A DNA stretch of 64,000 nucleotides from Mayfieldus sp963841445. GTDB lineage: Bacteria; Actinomycetota; Thermoleophilia; Solirubrobacterales; 70-9. The notes under the pieces were generated by a model. That model was not told where the DNA came from and did not search any database. It worked only from the letters and a program-made list of their open reading frames with translations. The DNA is taken from positions 1,550,001-1,614,000 of the forward strand of contig CAWJCP010000002.1 in the NCBI GenBank assembly GCA_963841445.1, given 5' to 3'. The position numbers and the translations under genes are program-made. This document shows positions 1 to 7,988 of the stretch, piece after piece; the stretch's first letter is position 1, and each line of letters begins with the position of its first letter.

Positions 1-243
1 GGCGTTGATCTCGATGTACTTGGTCCACTCGTCGGGAAGCTGGTCCTCGGCGAAGCAGGCATCCACCGGGCAAGCTTCGACGCAGGCATCGCAGTCGATG
101 CACTCGTCGGGATCGATGTAGAGCATCTCCGACGCTTCGTAGTCGGGCTCATCCGGAGTCGGGTGGATGCAATCCACCGGACAGACTTCGACGCACGAGT
201 TGTCCTTGGTGCCGATGCACGGCTCGGCGATGACGTATGTCAT
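1..243 (-). CDS. fdxA: 7Fe (3Fe-4S/4Fe-4S) ferredoxin, FdxA type, 3' end cut by window
   Basis: Small electron carrier of the seven-iron ferredoxin family. Reading leftward from an ATG at 243, the protein starts MTYVIAEPCIG. It shows a first cysteine set (CIGTKDNSC followed by VEVCPVDC) and a second set CIDCDACVEACPVD, the pattern of a [3Fe-4S] plus a [4Fe-4S] cluster. A good ribosome site (AGGAGAA) lies about 8 bases before the ATG. 81 codons are visible. The actinobacterial family is usually about 105 residues, so roughly 25 C-terminal residues lie outside the window. A 17-residue acidic linker between the two cluster regions is a little longer than in common FdxA. It is divergent from the next gene. 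The electron partner cannot be told from context. Confidence 0.93.
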   Translation of the reverse strand, partial: MTYVIAEPCIGTKDNSCVEVCPVDCIHPTPDEPDYEASEMLYIDPDECIDCDACVEACPVDACFAEDQLPDEWTKYIEINA

Positions 244-381
244 AGGACGAGTTCTCCTGGGTCGTTTTCGGTCGTGCCCGGCCCGAAGGCGGCCCGGCGA
301 AGGCAGCATTTTAGGGGCCAGCGGGACTGACTAGGGTCTTGAGCGAACAATGACCGGCGACCTAGTGACAGGGGTTACGAC

Positions 382-1266
382 GTGCTATTGCTGACCGGCG
401 CCAGCGGAGCGGTCGGCTCCCAGCTGCTGCCGATGCTGCTCGAGTCGGGTGAGCGGGTCCGCTGCCTGGTCCGCGAGCCGCGCCGCCTCGGCGAGATGCG
501 GGTGAGCGTCCAGATCACCCTCGGCGACCTGGCTGAGCTCTCCGACCCCTACCTGTTGCGCCAGGCGCTGCGCGGCGTGACCACGGTCGTGCACCTGGCG
601 GCGACGATCCGCGACCAGCCACCGCGGCGCCTCGAGGAGCTGAATGGGCTGGCGACTGTGCGGCTGCTTCGCGCCGCGGAGAGCTTCGGGGTCGAGCGCT
701 TCGTCTTCTTCTCGGCGCTCAACGCCGGACGCAGCCAGCGCACCCGCTTCTTTCGCGCCAAGGCGCTGGCCGAGCATGCGGTCGCCTCCTCCCCAATCGA
801 CTCGACCGTCTTCGCCCCCTCGATCGTCTATGACCACTCGGACCCCTGGATCACGCTGCTGCGCCGCTTCTCATTCCTGCCCGTGATGCCGGTCTCGGGC
901 TCGGGTGAGGCGCGCTATGAGCCGATCTGGGCCCGCGACGCCGCCGCCAGCGTGGTCGGCTCGCTGGCCGGCAAGGGAGCGGGCGACCGCTTCGAGCTCG
1001 CCGGTCCCGAGACGCTCAGCTACAACGAGATCTCCGACCTCGTCAGTCGCGCCAGCGGCCGGCCGCGGCCCCTGCTGCACATCCCGCTGCCGCTGGTTCG
1101 CAGCGGGCTGATCGCCCAGCGCAAGGTTTTCGGCGAGGCGGTCTTCGCGACCTGGGAGGAGGCCGAGCTGATGGAGGTGCCGATGGTGAGCGAGCGCGGA
1201 ACCGCCGACGCCGAGGCGCTCGGCGTGAAGCCGCTGCCGATGGCCGAGGTCCTGGCCTCCGGGTAG
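382..1266 (+). CDS. atypical SDR / NmrA-like NAD(P)-binding protein
   Basis: 294-residue Rossmann-fold protein starting at a GTG. The dinucleotide-binding glycine motif TGASGAVG sits at residues 5-12, right at the N-terminus, as in complex-I NDUFA9-like and NmrA-like atypical SDRs. No YxxxK catalytic pair is obvious, so a classical dehydrogenase role is doubtful. Such proteins often bind NAD(P) as quinone- or redox-related accessory factors. It is monocistronic, divergent from the ferredoxin and convergent with groEL, with a strong hairpin between them. The substrate is unknown. Confidence 0.85.
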   Translation: MLLLTGASGAVGSQLLPMLLESGERVRCLVREPRRLGEMRVSVQITLGDLAELSDPYLLRQALRGVTTVVHLAATIRDQPPRRLEELNGLATVRLLRAAESFGVERFVFFSALNAGRSQRTRFFRAKALAEHAVASSPIDSTVFAPSIVYDHSDPWITLLRRFSFLPVMPVSGSGEARYEPIWARDAAASVVGSLAGKGAGDRFELAGPETLSYNEISDLVSRASGRPRPLLHIPLPLVRSGLIAQRKVFGEAVFATWEEAELMEVPMVSERGTADAEALGVKPLPMAEVLASG

Positions 1267-1358
1267 GCGACAGCGGCGCGGCCTGTGCTGGTGCGGATTC
1301 CCGTCCCATGCGACCGCAACCCGCACCACTTGGCTGCTGGCTGAATGCGGCCCGAACG

Positions 1359-1388
1359 TGAAGGGCCCGGCGTATGCCGGGCCCTTCA
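1359..1388. terminator. strong hairpin between convergent SDR and groEL genes
   Basis: A perfect 13-bp inverted repeat with a four-base loop (arms 1359-1371 and 1376-1388, loop GTAT) lies between two convergent genes. It is very GC-rich and has no clear T-run on either side, so it may act in both directions or need Rho. The pairing was read directly; its function as a terminator is inferred from position. Confidence 0.7.
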
Positions 1389-1457
1389 GAAACGCTTCGG
1401 TGGTGCGGATTTGTCGTCATATACGCCCCCGAACCCGCACCGCTGCCGAAAATCGAG

Positions 1458-3092
1458 CTACATCATCCCGCCCATATCGGGCATGCCGCCGCCACCGCCG
1501 GCCATCGCCGGCTCCTTCTCGGGCGGCTCGGCGACGATCGCCTCGGTGGTGAGGATGTTCTTGGCGATCGACGCGGCGTTCTGCAGCGCCGAGCGGGTGA
1601 CCATGGTCGGGTCGATGACGCCCGCCGCGACGAGGTCGCCGTACTCGCCGTTGTCGGCGTTCAGCCCCTCGCCGGGCTTCAGGTCACGGACCTTGTTGAC
1701 CACGACCGAGCCCTCCAGACCGGAGTTCTCGGCGATCTGGCGCACCGGCTCCTCCAGCGAGCGCTGGATGATCGTCGCACCGGTCCGCTCGTCGGCGTCC
1801 TCGAATGAGTCGAGCTTGATCGCGTCGATGGCGTTCAGCAACGCGACGCCGCCACCGGGCACGATGCCCTCCTCGAGCGCCGCCCGGGTCGCCTGCAGGG
1901 CGTCCTCGACGCGGTGCTTCTTCTCCTTCATCTCGGTCTCGGTGGCGGCTCCCACCTTGACCACGGCGACGCCGCCGGCCAGCTTCGCGAGGCGCTCCTG
2001 GAGCTTCTCGCGATCGAAGTCGGAGTCGGTGTTCTCGACCTCCTGCTTGATCTGCTTGATCCGGCCCTTGATGTCGTCCGAGGACCCGGCGCCGTCGATG
2101 ATCGTCGTCGTGTCCTTGGAGACGACGACGCGACGTGCCTTGCCCAGCTGCTCGACCGTCGTGTTCTCGAGCTTCAGGCCCATCTCCTCGGTGATCACCT
2201 CGCCGCCGGTGAGGATCGCGATGTCCTCGAGCATCCGCTTGCGGCGGTCGCCGAACCCGGGGGCCTTCACCGAGACACCTGTGAAGGTGCCGCGCAGCTT
2301 GTTGACCACCAGGGTCGCGAGGCTCTCGCCCTCGACGTCCTCGGCGACGATCACGAGCGGCTTGCCGCCCTGCATCACCTGCTCCAGCACCGGCAGGATG
2401 TCGCGGACCGAGCCGATCTTCTGGTTTGCGATCAGCACGTAGGGCTCGTCGAGCACCGCCTCCATGCGGTCCTGGTCGGTGACCATGTAGGGCGAGATAT
2501 AGCCCTTGTCGAACTGCATCCCCTCGGTGAACTCGAGCTCCATCCCGAAGGTCTGGCCTTCCTCGACGTTGACGACGCCGTCCTTGCCGACCTTCTCGAT
2601 CGCGTCGGCGATGATGTTGCCGATCTCGTCGTCGGCGGCCGAGATCGCGGCGACGCGTGCGATCTGCTCCTTGCCGGCGATCTCCTTCGACTGCTTCTCG
2701 CGCAGGTTCTCGACCACCTGGTCGACGGCCTGCTCGATGCCACGCCGCAACGCCAACGGGTTGGCGCCGGCGGCGACGTTCTTGAGGCCCTGACGAACGA
2801 TCGTCTGGGCCAGCAGGGTCGCGGTGGTGGTGCCGTCGCCGGCGACGTCGTTGGTCGCGGTCGCGACCTCACGCACCAGCTGGGCGCCCTGGTTCTCGAA
2901 AACGTCCTCGACCTCGATCTCGCGAGCGATCGTGACGCCGTCGTTGGTGATCGTCGGGGCGCCGAACTTCTTGTCCAGCACCACGTAGCGCCCCTTGGGG
3001 CCGAGGGTCACCTTGACCGCATTGGCCACGGCGTCGACCCCGTCCTGCAATGCGCCGCGCGCATCCTCGTCGTACTTAAGCTCCTTGTGCAT
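1458..3092 (-). CDS. groL: chaperonin GroEL (Hsp60)
   Basis: 544-residue ATP-dependent folding chamber subunit that works with GroES in the cytoplasm. The N-terminus contains KVTLGPKGR and the ATP-site motif GDGTTT at residues 85-90. The C-terminus is the usual flexible glycine/methionine tail (GGGGGMPDMGGMM). Length and motifs are typical, with no sign of damage. It follows groES by 34 bases and is the second gene of a heat-shock operon controlled by the CIRCE element upstream of groES. Many actinobacteria also keep a second groEL elsewhere; which copy this is cannot be told here. Confidence 0.98.
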   Translation of the reverse strand: MHKELKYDEDARGALQDGVDAVANAVKVTLGPKGRYVVLDKKFGAPTITNDGVTIAREIEVEDVFENQGAQLVREVATATNDVAGDGTTTATLLAQTIVRQGLKNVAAGANPLALRRGIEQAVDQVVENLREKQSKEIAGKEQIARVAAISAADDEIGNIIADAIEKVGKDGVVNVEEGQTFGMELEFTEGMQFDKGYISPYMVTDQDRMEAVLDEPYVLIANQKIGSVRDILPVLEQVMQGGKPLVIVAEDVEGESLATLVVNKLRGTFTGVSVKAPGFGDRRKRMLEDIAILTGGEVITEEMGLKLENTTVEQLGKARRVVVSKDTTTIIDGAGSSDDIKGRIKQIKQEVENTDSDFDREKLQERLAKLAGGVAVVKVGAATETEMKEKKHRVEDALQATRAALEEGIVPGGGVALLNAIDAIKLDSFEDADERTGATIIQRSLEEPVRQIAENSGLEGSVVVNKVRDLKPGEGLNADNGEYGDLVAAGVIDPTMVTRSALQNAASIAKNILTTEAIVAEPPEKEPAMAGGGGGMPDMGGMM

Positions 3093-3126
3093 CTGTTTTC
3101 GTTCCTCCTTGTCCTTCTAAGCCTTG

Positions 3127-3414
3127 TTACTCGACCTTCGCGAGCACATCTGACTCGCGCAGGACCAGCAGCTCGTCGTTCTCGACAGTGATCTCGGTGC
3201 CGCCGTACTTCGAATAGAGGACCTCGTCGCCCTCGCTCACATCGAGCGGGCGGCGGCTGCCGTCCTCCTTGATCTCTCCTTCACCAACTGCCATCACCTT
3301 GCCCTTCTGGGGCTTCTCCTTCGCCGTGTCGGGCAGGACGATGCCGCTGGCGGTCATCTCCTCCTCTTCCGTCGGCTTGACGATCAGCCGGTCGTGCAGA
3401 GGCTTCAGATTCAT
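3127..3414 (-). CDS. groS: co-chaperonin GroES (Hsp10)
   Basis: 95-residue lid subunit of the GroEL chamber. It starts MNLKPLHDRLIVKP and contains the mobile-loop region (TASGIVLPDTAKEKPQKG) that contacts GroEL. Full length for the family. The ATG at 3414 is preceded by a clear ribosome site (GGAGGT, 8 bases upstream). It is the first gene of the groES-groEL operon, with a sigma-70-type promoter and a CIRCE operator directly upstream. Confidence 0.98.
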   Translation of the reverse strand: MNLKPLHDRLIVKPTEEEEMTASGIVLPDTAKEKPQKGKVMAVGEGEIKEDGSRRPLDVSEGDEVLYSKYGGTEITVENDELLVLRESDVLAKVE

Positions 3415-3465
3415 TCGGGACTACCTCCATCAGTTGAAGTTCGGTACTGGGTGCTGCAAGCGGGC

Positions 3466-3490
3466 TGGCACTCTACCGATGAGAGTGCCA
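3466..3490 (-). promoter_or_regulatory. CIRCE element (HrcA operator) of groESL
   Basis: TGGCACTC and GAGTGCCA form perfect 8-bp arms separated by exactly 9 bases. This matches the CIRCE core GCACTC-N9-GAGTGC. It starts 52 bases before the groES ATG and just after the -10 box, where a bound HrcA repressor would block transcription. In the CIRCE/HrcA system heat inactivates HrcA; control of this operon by HrcA is inferred because hrcA is not in the window. Confidence 0.95.
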
Positions 3491-3499
3491 AGGCGACGA

Positions 3500-3528
3500 A
3501 CAATAGGCGACCGGGCTCTGTTGGTCAA
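3500..3528 (-). promoter_or_regulatory. groESL promoter (-35 TTGACC, -10 TATTGT)
   Basis: Read leftward, TTGACC (3528-3523) and TATTGT (3505-3500) are separated by exactly 17 bases. This is a good match to a housekeeping sigma-factor promoter. The start of transcription would fall at or inside the adjoining CIRCE element. Assigned by sequence and position only. Confidence 0.8.
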
Positions 3529-3533
3529 GCTAA

Positions 3534-3556
3534 ATCTAAGCTGAACCGGCTTAGAT
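3534..3556 (-). terminator. hairpin after the SRPBCC gene
   Basis: ATCTAAGC and GCTTAGAT are perfect 8-bp arms around a 7-base loop, beginning 11 bases after the stop codon of the leftward SRPBCC gene and followed by TTTAGCTT. It probably ends that transcript before the groESL promoter. The AT-rich stem stands out in a GC-rich region. Confidence 0.6.
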
Positions 3557-3566
3557 CTCAGATAGC

Positions 3567-4040
3567 TCAGGTGGAGGCGAGGAGCCGGCAACCGAGCCGC
3601 GCGGCGATACCTTCGCCGCCCCGCGCCATCACCCAGTCGTGGTTCCAGCGAAAGATCGGGCGGGCGACCGGCGCGAGCAGGTTCATCCAGGCCCGGGTCG
3701 TGCGCACGTTCCACTCATAGACCGCCGCGGTCGTACCTTCCTGCTCGTAAAGGCGCCAGCGGCCGAGGCCCGCCAGCTCGCCGGCGACCTCGCCCTCCAT
3801 CAGGTGTGGCCGCTCGACGCGGGTGGTGTGGGTCTCGAAGATGAGGTCATACGGCAGGAAGCTGCGCCAGGTCATCCGGGTGCGGGAATCGAGCTTGTTC
3901 TCATTCCCGGGCTCCAGCTCGACCACTTCCTCGACCCCGCGCCACCAATCGGGCCACGATTTCTGGTCGTGGATTGCCTCCCAGACGCGCTCCCGTTCAG
4001 CCTCCAACAGCCAGGTGGTAAGAAAGCGGTACTCGGCCAT
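3567..4040 (-). CDS. SRPBCC (START-like) ligand-binding protein
   Basis: 157-residue protein with the look of a polyketide-cyclase/START-like fold. The N-terminal strand TTWLLEAERERVWEAIHD is followed by a tryptophan-rich WPDWWRGV segment and alternating strands. Such proteins bind hydrophobic ligands in a deep cavity; the ligand is unknown. It follows the ASCH gene by 14 bases and is probably co-transcribed with it, ending at the hairpin at 3534-3556. No signal peptide. Confidence 0.75.
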   Translation of the reverse strand: MAEYRFLTTWLLEAERERVWEAIHDQKSWPDWWRGVEEVVELEPGNENKLDSRTRMTWRSFLPYDLIFETHTTRVERPHLMEGEVAGELAGLGRWRLYEQEGTTAAVYEWNVRTTRAWMNLLAPVARPIFRWNHDWVMARGGEGIAARLGCRLLAST

Positions 4041-4054
4041 CGGCCCGCGCCCGC

Positions 4055-4462
4055 TCAGTTCTGGGAGGGGGTCTCGCCGTTGCCGAAGTGGCTACCCGGT
4101 CTTTCGACGATCTGCGAGAAACGGATCACGGTCACCATGTCCTCGGGCCCTACCGGGCGGCCGTAGATCTGCTCGAGGAAGTTCGTCGTCTCGTCGAGGC
4201 GGCGGAACTCGGGGTTGTCGTGCTCGATGTCGCGCGGCGAGAGGTCGGCGACCTTCTTGATCTCGACGTCGTCGATCACCGCGGAGAAGATCTTCTCGCG
4301 CGGGCTGTGTCGAAACCCCACCGTCACCCAGACCACCTGCCCGCGCTCGTACTTACCGCTCTTGTCGCCGAGCCGGATCGTCGCCGTCTTGCGGCCGCGC
4401 TTCAGCTGATCCACGAAGATCGCGGAGTAGAAATTGAGCACGTAGATGCCGCCGCTGCGCAT
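4055..4462 (-). CDS. ASCH-domain protein
   Basis: 135-residue protein fitting the ASCH (PUA-like, RNA-binding) fold. It has an N-terminal strand ending FYSAIFVDQLKRGRKTATIR, the conserved lysine/threonine motif RKTATIRLGDKSGKY, a central strand QVVWVTVG, and a helical C-terminus. ASCH proteins are thought to bind RNA or modified nucleosides, and some hydrolyse acylated cytidines. It is the first gene of a two-gene leftward unit with the SRPBCC gene. The start at 4462 is the only ATG giving the complete domain. Confidence 0.75.
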   Translation of the reverse strand: MRSGGIYVLNFYSAIFVDQLKRGRKTATIRLGDKSGKYERGQVVWVTVGFRHSPREKIFSAVIDDVEIKKVADLSPRDIEHDNPEFRRLDETTNFLEQIYGRPVGPEDMVTVIRFSQIVERPGSHFGNGETPSQN

Positions 4463-4591
4463 CGCGCAGCGAGCCTATCTGAGATTTCCACCGCCGCCGC
4501 AGGCCCGGTTGGACGGTCGTACGGCGTTGGTGCTTAGACATTCGTACGAAAAGAGCGACCGGCAGCCTGCCGATGGTTATAGGGCTTCTAG

Positions 4592-6457
4592 ATGGCAGCG
4601 AAATCGAATCCGGCAGGGTGGGTTGTCGCGCTGGCGTCGGCGATAGTCGCCGCGGTGCTCGTGCTTCCCGCATCCGCTCTCGCGGCAAGCTGCGCAGGGC
4701 GCCACGCCACCTTGGTCGGCACGAACGGCAACGACAGGCTGCGCAGCCCGCACCGCGACGTCATCGATGCTCGCGGCGGTGACGACAAGATCATCGGCCT
4801 CGGCGGCAGCGACATCATCTGCGGCGGCCCGGGCGATGACCGGATCAAGGGCGGCAAGGGCATCGACCGCATCTACGGCGGAGGCGGCAATGACCGCATC
4901 GTCGGACAGGCCGGCACCGACCGGATCCAGGGCGGCGGCGGAGACGACTGGGTCGCGGGCGGCAAGGGGACCGACTTCCTGGGCGGCAACGGCGGGAACG
5001 ACGTGGTCCTCGGCGGCACCGGCACCGACCATCTCAAGGGCGGCGGCGGCAGCGACAAGCTGCTCGGCGGGGCCGGCAACGACCGCATCAACGGCGGCGC
5101 GGGCGATGGCGACGTCGTCTACGGCGGGCCCGGAGACGACAAGCTCAACGGCGGCCCCGGCAACGCCGACCACGTCTACGGCGGCCTCGGCGCCGACCGC
5201 GTCGACGGTGGCCCCGGCGATATCGACGTCGCCCGCGGCGACGAGGGATACGACCTCATGGACGGTGGCGGCGGCGCCCACGACATCGCCTCCTTTGCCA
5301 CCGCCAACCCGCCCGGTGCGGGCGGCTTCGGCTTCAACGGCGTCTACGCCGACCTCAACAAGGGGATCGCCTACGGCGCCGGCTTCGGGGTCGGCAATAC
5401 CCACGGCACCGACCGGATTCGAAACGTCAGCGACATCGTCGGCTCGCCCTTCGACGACAAGCTGGTCGGCGATGGCCAGGACAACCGGATCGACGGCGGG
5501 CTCGGCAACGACACGATCGACGGTGGCGCTGGCAACAACCAGCTCAGCGGCGGCGCCGGATCGAACAGCTGCAGTGGCGCCGCGGCGGGCTCGAGCTGCA
5601 ACCGAAGCCTGCAGGCAGCCGCGACGGGGGGACCGACCTATGTCGGCGTCGGCGGGCCCCTCGACGAGTTCTCGACCCTCTACATCGCGGGCGGACCGGG
5701 CAATGACCAGGTCACCGTCTCGATCTCCGGATCAGCCTTCATCGTCAGCGACCCGGCCGGGCTGAGCACGGACCCGGCCGGAGTGACGCCGGCGGGCACC
5801 GGTTGCAGCGTGGACGCGGCGGGCACGACGGCCACCTGCGCCTCCGCGTCGATCGCCGGGATCGACAGCCTGACCGTTAACGGCGGGGCGGGGGACGACT
5901 CGATCAGCGTCGCCGGCAGCGCGCCGCGCACTCTCGCCGCTTACCTGAACGGTGGCGACGGCGACGACACGCTCAGCGGAGGCCCCGAGGACGATTTCAT
6001 CCAGGGCGGCCTCACCGGCACCGATCACATCTCCGGCGGCGCTGGCGACGACAGCCTGCAGAGCGACACCGGTCGGGACAGCCTCAACGGCGGCAGCGGG
6101 GATGACCTGATGGTCGTCGACTTCCCCTGCGAGGGGCCCAGCGTGTCAGGAGGCGGGGGCAAGGACAAGGTCGGCTTCGATCCGTCGCGCACCGCGGCCT
6201 TCGGCAAGATCGGCGGCGCGATCTCGAGCCCCGGAGTCAACGGCTGCAGCTCCGGTCACATTTCCAACGACGTCGACAGCCTCGAGGGATCCAACCTGGG
6301 CGACATCCTGATCGGCAACGGGCGGGCGAACACGCTGGTCGGCCGCGGAGGCAACGACCGGCTGATCGGCAAGGGTGGCGCCGACGAGCTCGACGGGGGC
6401 CCCGGACACGACCGCTGCAACGGCGGCGGCGGGCGCGATCGCGCCCACTCCTGCTGA
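4592..6457 (+). CDS. exported RTX-type calcium-binding repeat protein
   Basis: 621 residues. An N-terminal Sec signal peptide (hydrophobic core VVALASAIVAAVLVLPASALA, cut after about residue 31) is followed by two blocks of nonapeptide repeats of the form GGxGxDxI/L. The first block covers roughly residues 45-230 and another lies in the C-terminal half, for example GGDGDDTLSGG and GRGGNDRLIGKGG. RTX repeats fold as a calcium-bound beta roll. No protease, lipase or other catalytic domain is visible, and no type I secretion genes are nearby, so the Sec signal suggests export by the general route. A middle region without repeats (about residues 330-430) has paired cysteines. Function is probably extracellular or adhesive; this is inference. 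Confidence 0.85.
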   Translation: MAAKSNPAGWVVALASAIVAAVLVLPASALAASCAGRHATLVGTNGNDRLRSPHRDVIDARGGDDKIIGLGGSDIICGGPGDDRIKGGKGIDRIYGGGGNDRIVGQAGTDRIQGGGGDDWVAGGKGTDFLGGNGGNDVVLGGTGTDHLKGGGGSDKLLGGAGNDRINGGAGDGDVVYGGPGDDKLNGGPGNADHVYGGLGADRVDGGPGDIDVARGDEGYDLMDGGGGAHDIASFATANPPGAGGFGFNGVYADLNKGIAYGAGFGVGNTHGTDRIRNVSDIVGSPFDDKLVGDGQDNRIDGGLGNDTIDGGAGNNQLSGGAGSNSCSGAAAGSSCNRSLQAAATGGPTYVGVGGPLDEFSTLYIAGGPGNDQVTVSISGSAFIVSDPAGLSTDPAGVTPAGTGCSVDAAGTTATCASASIAGIDSLTVNGGAGDDSISVAGSAPRTLAAYLNGGDGDDTLSGGPEDDFIQGGLTGTDHISGGAGDDSLQSDTGRDSLNGGSGDDLMVVDFPCEGPSVSGGGGKDKVGFDPSRTAAFGKIGGAISSPGVNGCSSGHISNDVDSLEGSNLGDILIGNGRANTLVGRGGNDRLIGKGGADELDGGPGHDRCNGGGGRDRAHSC

Positions 6458-6464
6458 ATCTCCT

Positions 6465-6490
6465 GCGACGACCTTCGGTCGCCTGACGGT
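6465..6490 (+). repeat. intergenic hairpin, family copy A
   Basis: TGCGACGACC-TTCG-GGTCGCC-TGAC is a small hairpin just after the RTX gene stop. Similar units TTGCGGCG..TTCG..CGCCTGACA occur after other gene ends at 39538-39563 and 59554-59582. Shared features are a stem closed by a TTCG-like tetraloop and the trailing GCCTGAC. I infer a dispersed 3'-end hairpin family that may act in termination or RNA stability. Confidence 0.45.
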
Positions 6491-6552
6491 GACGTTGGGC
6501 CGCTGCCGTAAGGCGGCGGCACATGCCGGTCAGGGCGCAGCCCGCAAGTAAT

Positions 6553-6579
6553 TCTGCCGCTCCACTTCGTTTCGCGGCC
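6553..6579. repeat. 27-bp dispersed repeat, copy 1
   Basis: A 27-base stretch beginning TCTGCCGCTCCACTTCG is identical to 59584-59610, 53 kb away. In both places it lies directly downstream of the stop codon of a leftward gene (pcm here, a GNAT gene there) and contains GCCGC/GCGGC arms around a 13-base loop. It is therefore a shared 3'-untranslated element, possibly a terminator or an intergenic repeat family. Confidence 0.75.
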
Positions 6580-6581
6580 GA

Positions 6582-7196
6582 TCATGAATCAAACCCCTCC
6601 TCGCCGATCAGTGGCACGAACCGGCACGGGCCGATCAGCTGGCTGACGATCTCCCCGTCGCGGCGGCGCAGCTGGGTCAGCATGTCGGCGCCGCGGGAGG
6701 CGATCGGGGCCACGAGCCGCCCCTCTGGAGCGAGCTGCTCGATCAACGCACCCGGAGGTGCCGGTGCGGTCGCGTGGACGGCAATCGCGGCGAATGGCGC
6801 TCGCTCGGGCAGGCCACGGCTGCCGTCGCCGACCACGACCTCGACGTTTTCAACGCCGCGGTCGCGCAGCCGCGCCGCTGCCCCCTCGGCCAGCTCGGAG
6901 TGGCGTTCGATGGTCACGACGTCGGCGGCGAGCCGCGCGAGCACCGCGGCCGAGTAGCCGGAGCCGGTGCCGACCTCGAGCACGGTCTCGGAGCCGGTCA
7001 ACTCCAATGCCTGGCAGATCGCCGCCACGATCCACGGCTGCGAGATCGTCTGCCCGCTGCCGATCGGGAGTGCCGAGTCGGCGTAGGAGCGGCGCCGCTG
7101 TCGCTCCGGCACGAAGGCGTCGCGCGGCACCGCCCGCATCGCGTCGAGCACCCGCTCGTCGCTGATCCCGCGGCGCCGCAGCTGGCGCTCGACCAT
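6582..7196 (-). CDS. pcm: protein-L-isoaspartate O-methyltransferase
   Basis: Repairs damaged proteins by methylating L-isoaspartyl residues with S-adenosylmethionine in the cytoplasm. The family signature is clear: MVERQLRRRGISDERVL at the start, then PRDAFVPE, ALPIGSGQTISQPWIVA, and the SAM-binding motif VLEVGTGSGYSAAVLA. I place the start at the ATG at 7196, giving 204 residues. The frame is open upstream to 7295, but that part overlaps the crp-type gene. It is the last gene of a leftward run lhr, YWTD protein, nei, crp, pcm, and it is followed by the 27-bp repeat. Confidence 0.92.
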   Translation of the reverse strand: MVERQLRRRGISDERVLDAMRAVPRDAFVPERQRRRSYADSALPIGSGQTISQPWIVAAICQALELTGSETVLEVGTGSGYSAAVLARLAADVVTIERHSELAEGAAARLRDRGVENVEVVVGDGSRGLPERAPFAAIAVHATAPAPPGALIEQLAPEGRLVAPIASRGADMLTQLRRRDGEIVSQLIGPCRFVPLIGEEGFDS

Positions 7197-7234
7197 CGCC
7201 TCGCGCTGGACGTCGAAGCTTTTCCCGGCCCGGC

Positions 7235-7927
7235 TCAGAAGATGTAGTTGCGCAGCTTGGCGGGGTCGAGGACGGTGACGCGGCCGCGCCCGCAACGCAC
7301 CACGTTGGCTCGCTCGAGGTCGGCGAGGAAGCGGCTGACGCTTTCGCGCGAGGTGCCGGCGAGCTGGGCGAGATCGACCTGGTTCATGCGGATGGTCACG
7401 CCCTCGTGATCGCCCAGGGGGGCTTCCTCGGCGACGAGCTGGGACAGCACACCGGCGACCCGGCTCGGGACGGTCTGAAAGGACTGGCGCGAGATCCGCT
7501 CGTTCGCCGCCCGCAGCCGCCGCACCAGCGCCGCGACGAGCTTGACGGTGATCTCCGGGCGCCGGGAGAGCAGCGCCCGGACGTCGGCTCCCGGCAGCGC
7601 CAGCAGCTCCCCGTCGTCGAGGGCCTCGACGCTGGCCGAGCGAACCTCGCCGTCGAGCATCGCCAACTCGCCGAAGATGTCGCCCGGCCCAAGGTTGGCA
7701 AGCGTGATCGCCCGCCCATCGGGATGCTCCCGCGTGACCCGGAAGCTGCCGCTGCGCACGATGTAGCAGGCGTCTGACTGGTCTCCCTCGTGAAATACGC
7801 GGGTGCCGCCCGGAAACGAGCGGGGAACGGCGACCCGTGAGAAGCGCTCGAGGTCGTCATGCTCCAGCTCGGCAAAGAGAGGAACCCTCCCAAGCAGATC
7901 TGCGGCGCTCTCCTCCGTCACGGCCAC
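7235..7927 (-). CDS. Crp/Fnr-family transcription regulator
   Basis: 230 residues from a GTG at 7927 (a second GTG at 7921 is equally possible). The N-terminal cyclic-nucleotide-binding beta barrel ends in a phosphate-binding cassette GELAMLDGEVRSAS with the arginine-serine pair used for cAMP, near residues 85-98. A C-terminal winged helix-turn-helix (QVDLAQLAGTSRESVSRFLADLE) binds DNA. No cysteine cluster for an Fnr-type iron-sulfur centre is seen. Open reading continues upstream to 8137 but overlaps nei, so the shorter start is preferred. It lies between nei and pcm. Its target sites are not evident here. Confidence 0.9.
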   Translation of the reverse strand: MAVTEESAADLLGRVPLFAELEHDDLERFSRVAVPRSFPGGTRVFHEGDQSDACYIVRSGSFRVTREHPDGRAITLANLGPGDIFGELAMLDGEVRSASVEALDDGELLALPGADVRALLSRRPEITVKLVAALVRRLRAANERISRQSFQTVPSRVAGVLSQLVAEEAPLGDHEGVTIRMNQVDLAQLAGTSRESVSRFLADLERANVVRCGRGRVTVLDPAKLRNYIF

Positions 7928-7988
7928 GTTCCGATTATCGCGAAGTCTCGCCGCCGGATGATCGAGGTGCGTGAGTATCCGGAATCGG

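Noticed and set aside
1914..3191. Long open frame opposite groEL and groES
   Set aside because: Antisense shadow of two well-conserved chaperone genes.
4740..5560. Regular DNA repeats that could be taken for a CRISPR array
   Set aside because: They are in frame, vary at each unit and encode RTX nonapeptides; there are no unique spacers of constant length and no cas genes.
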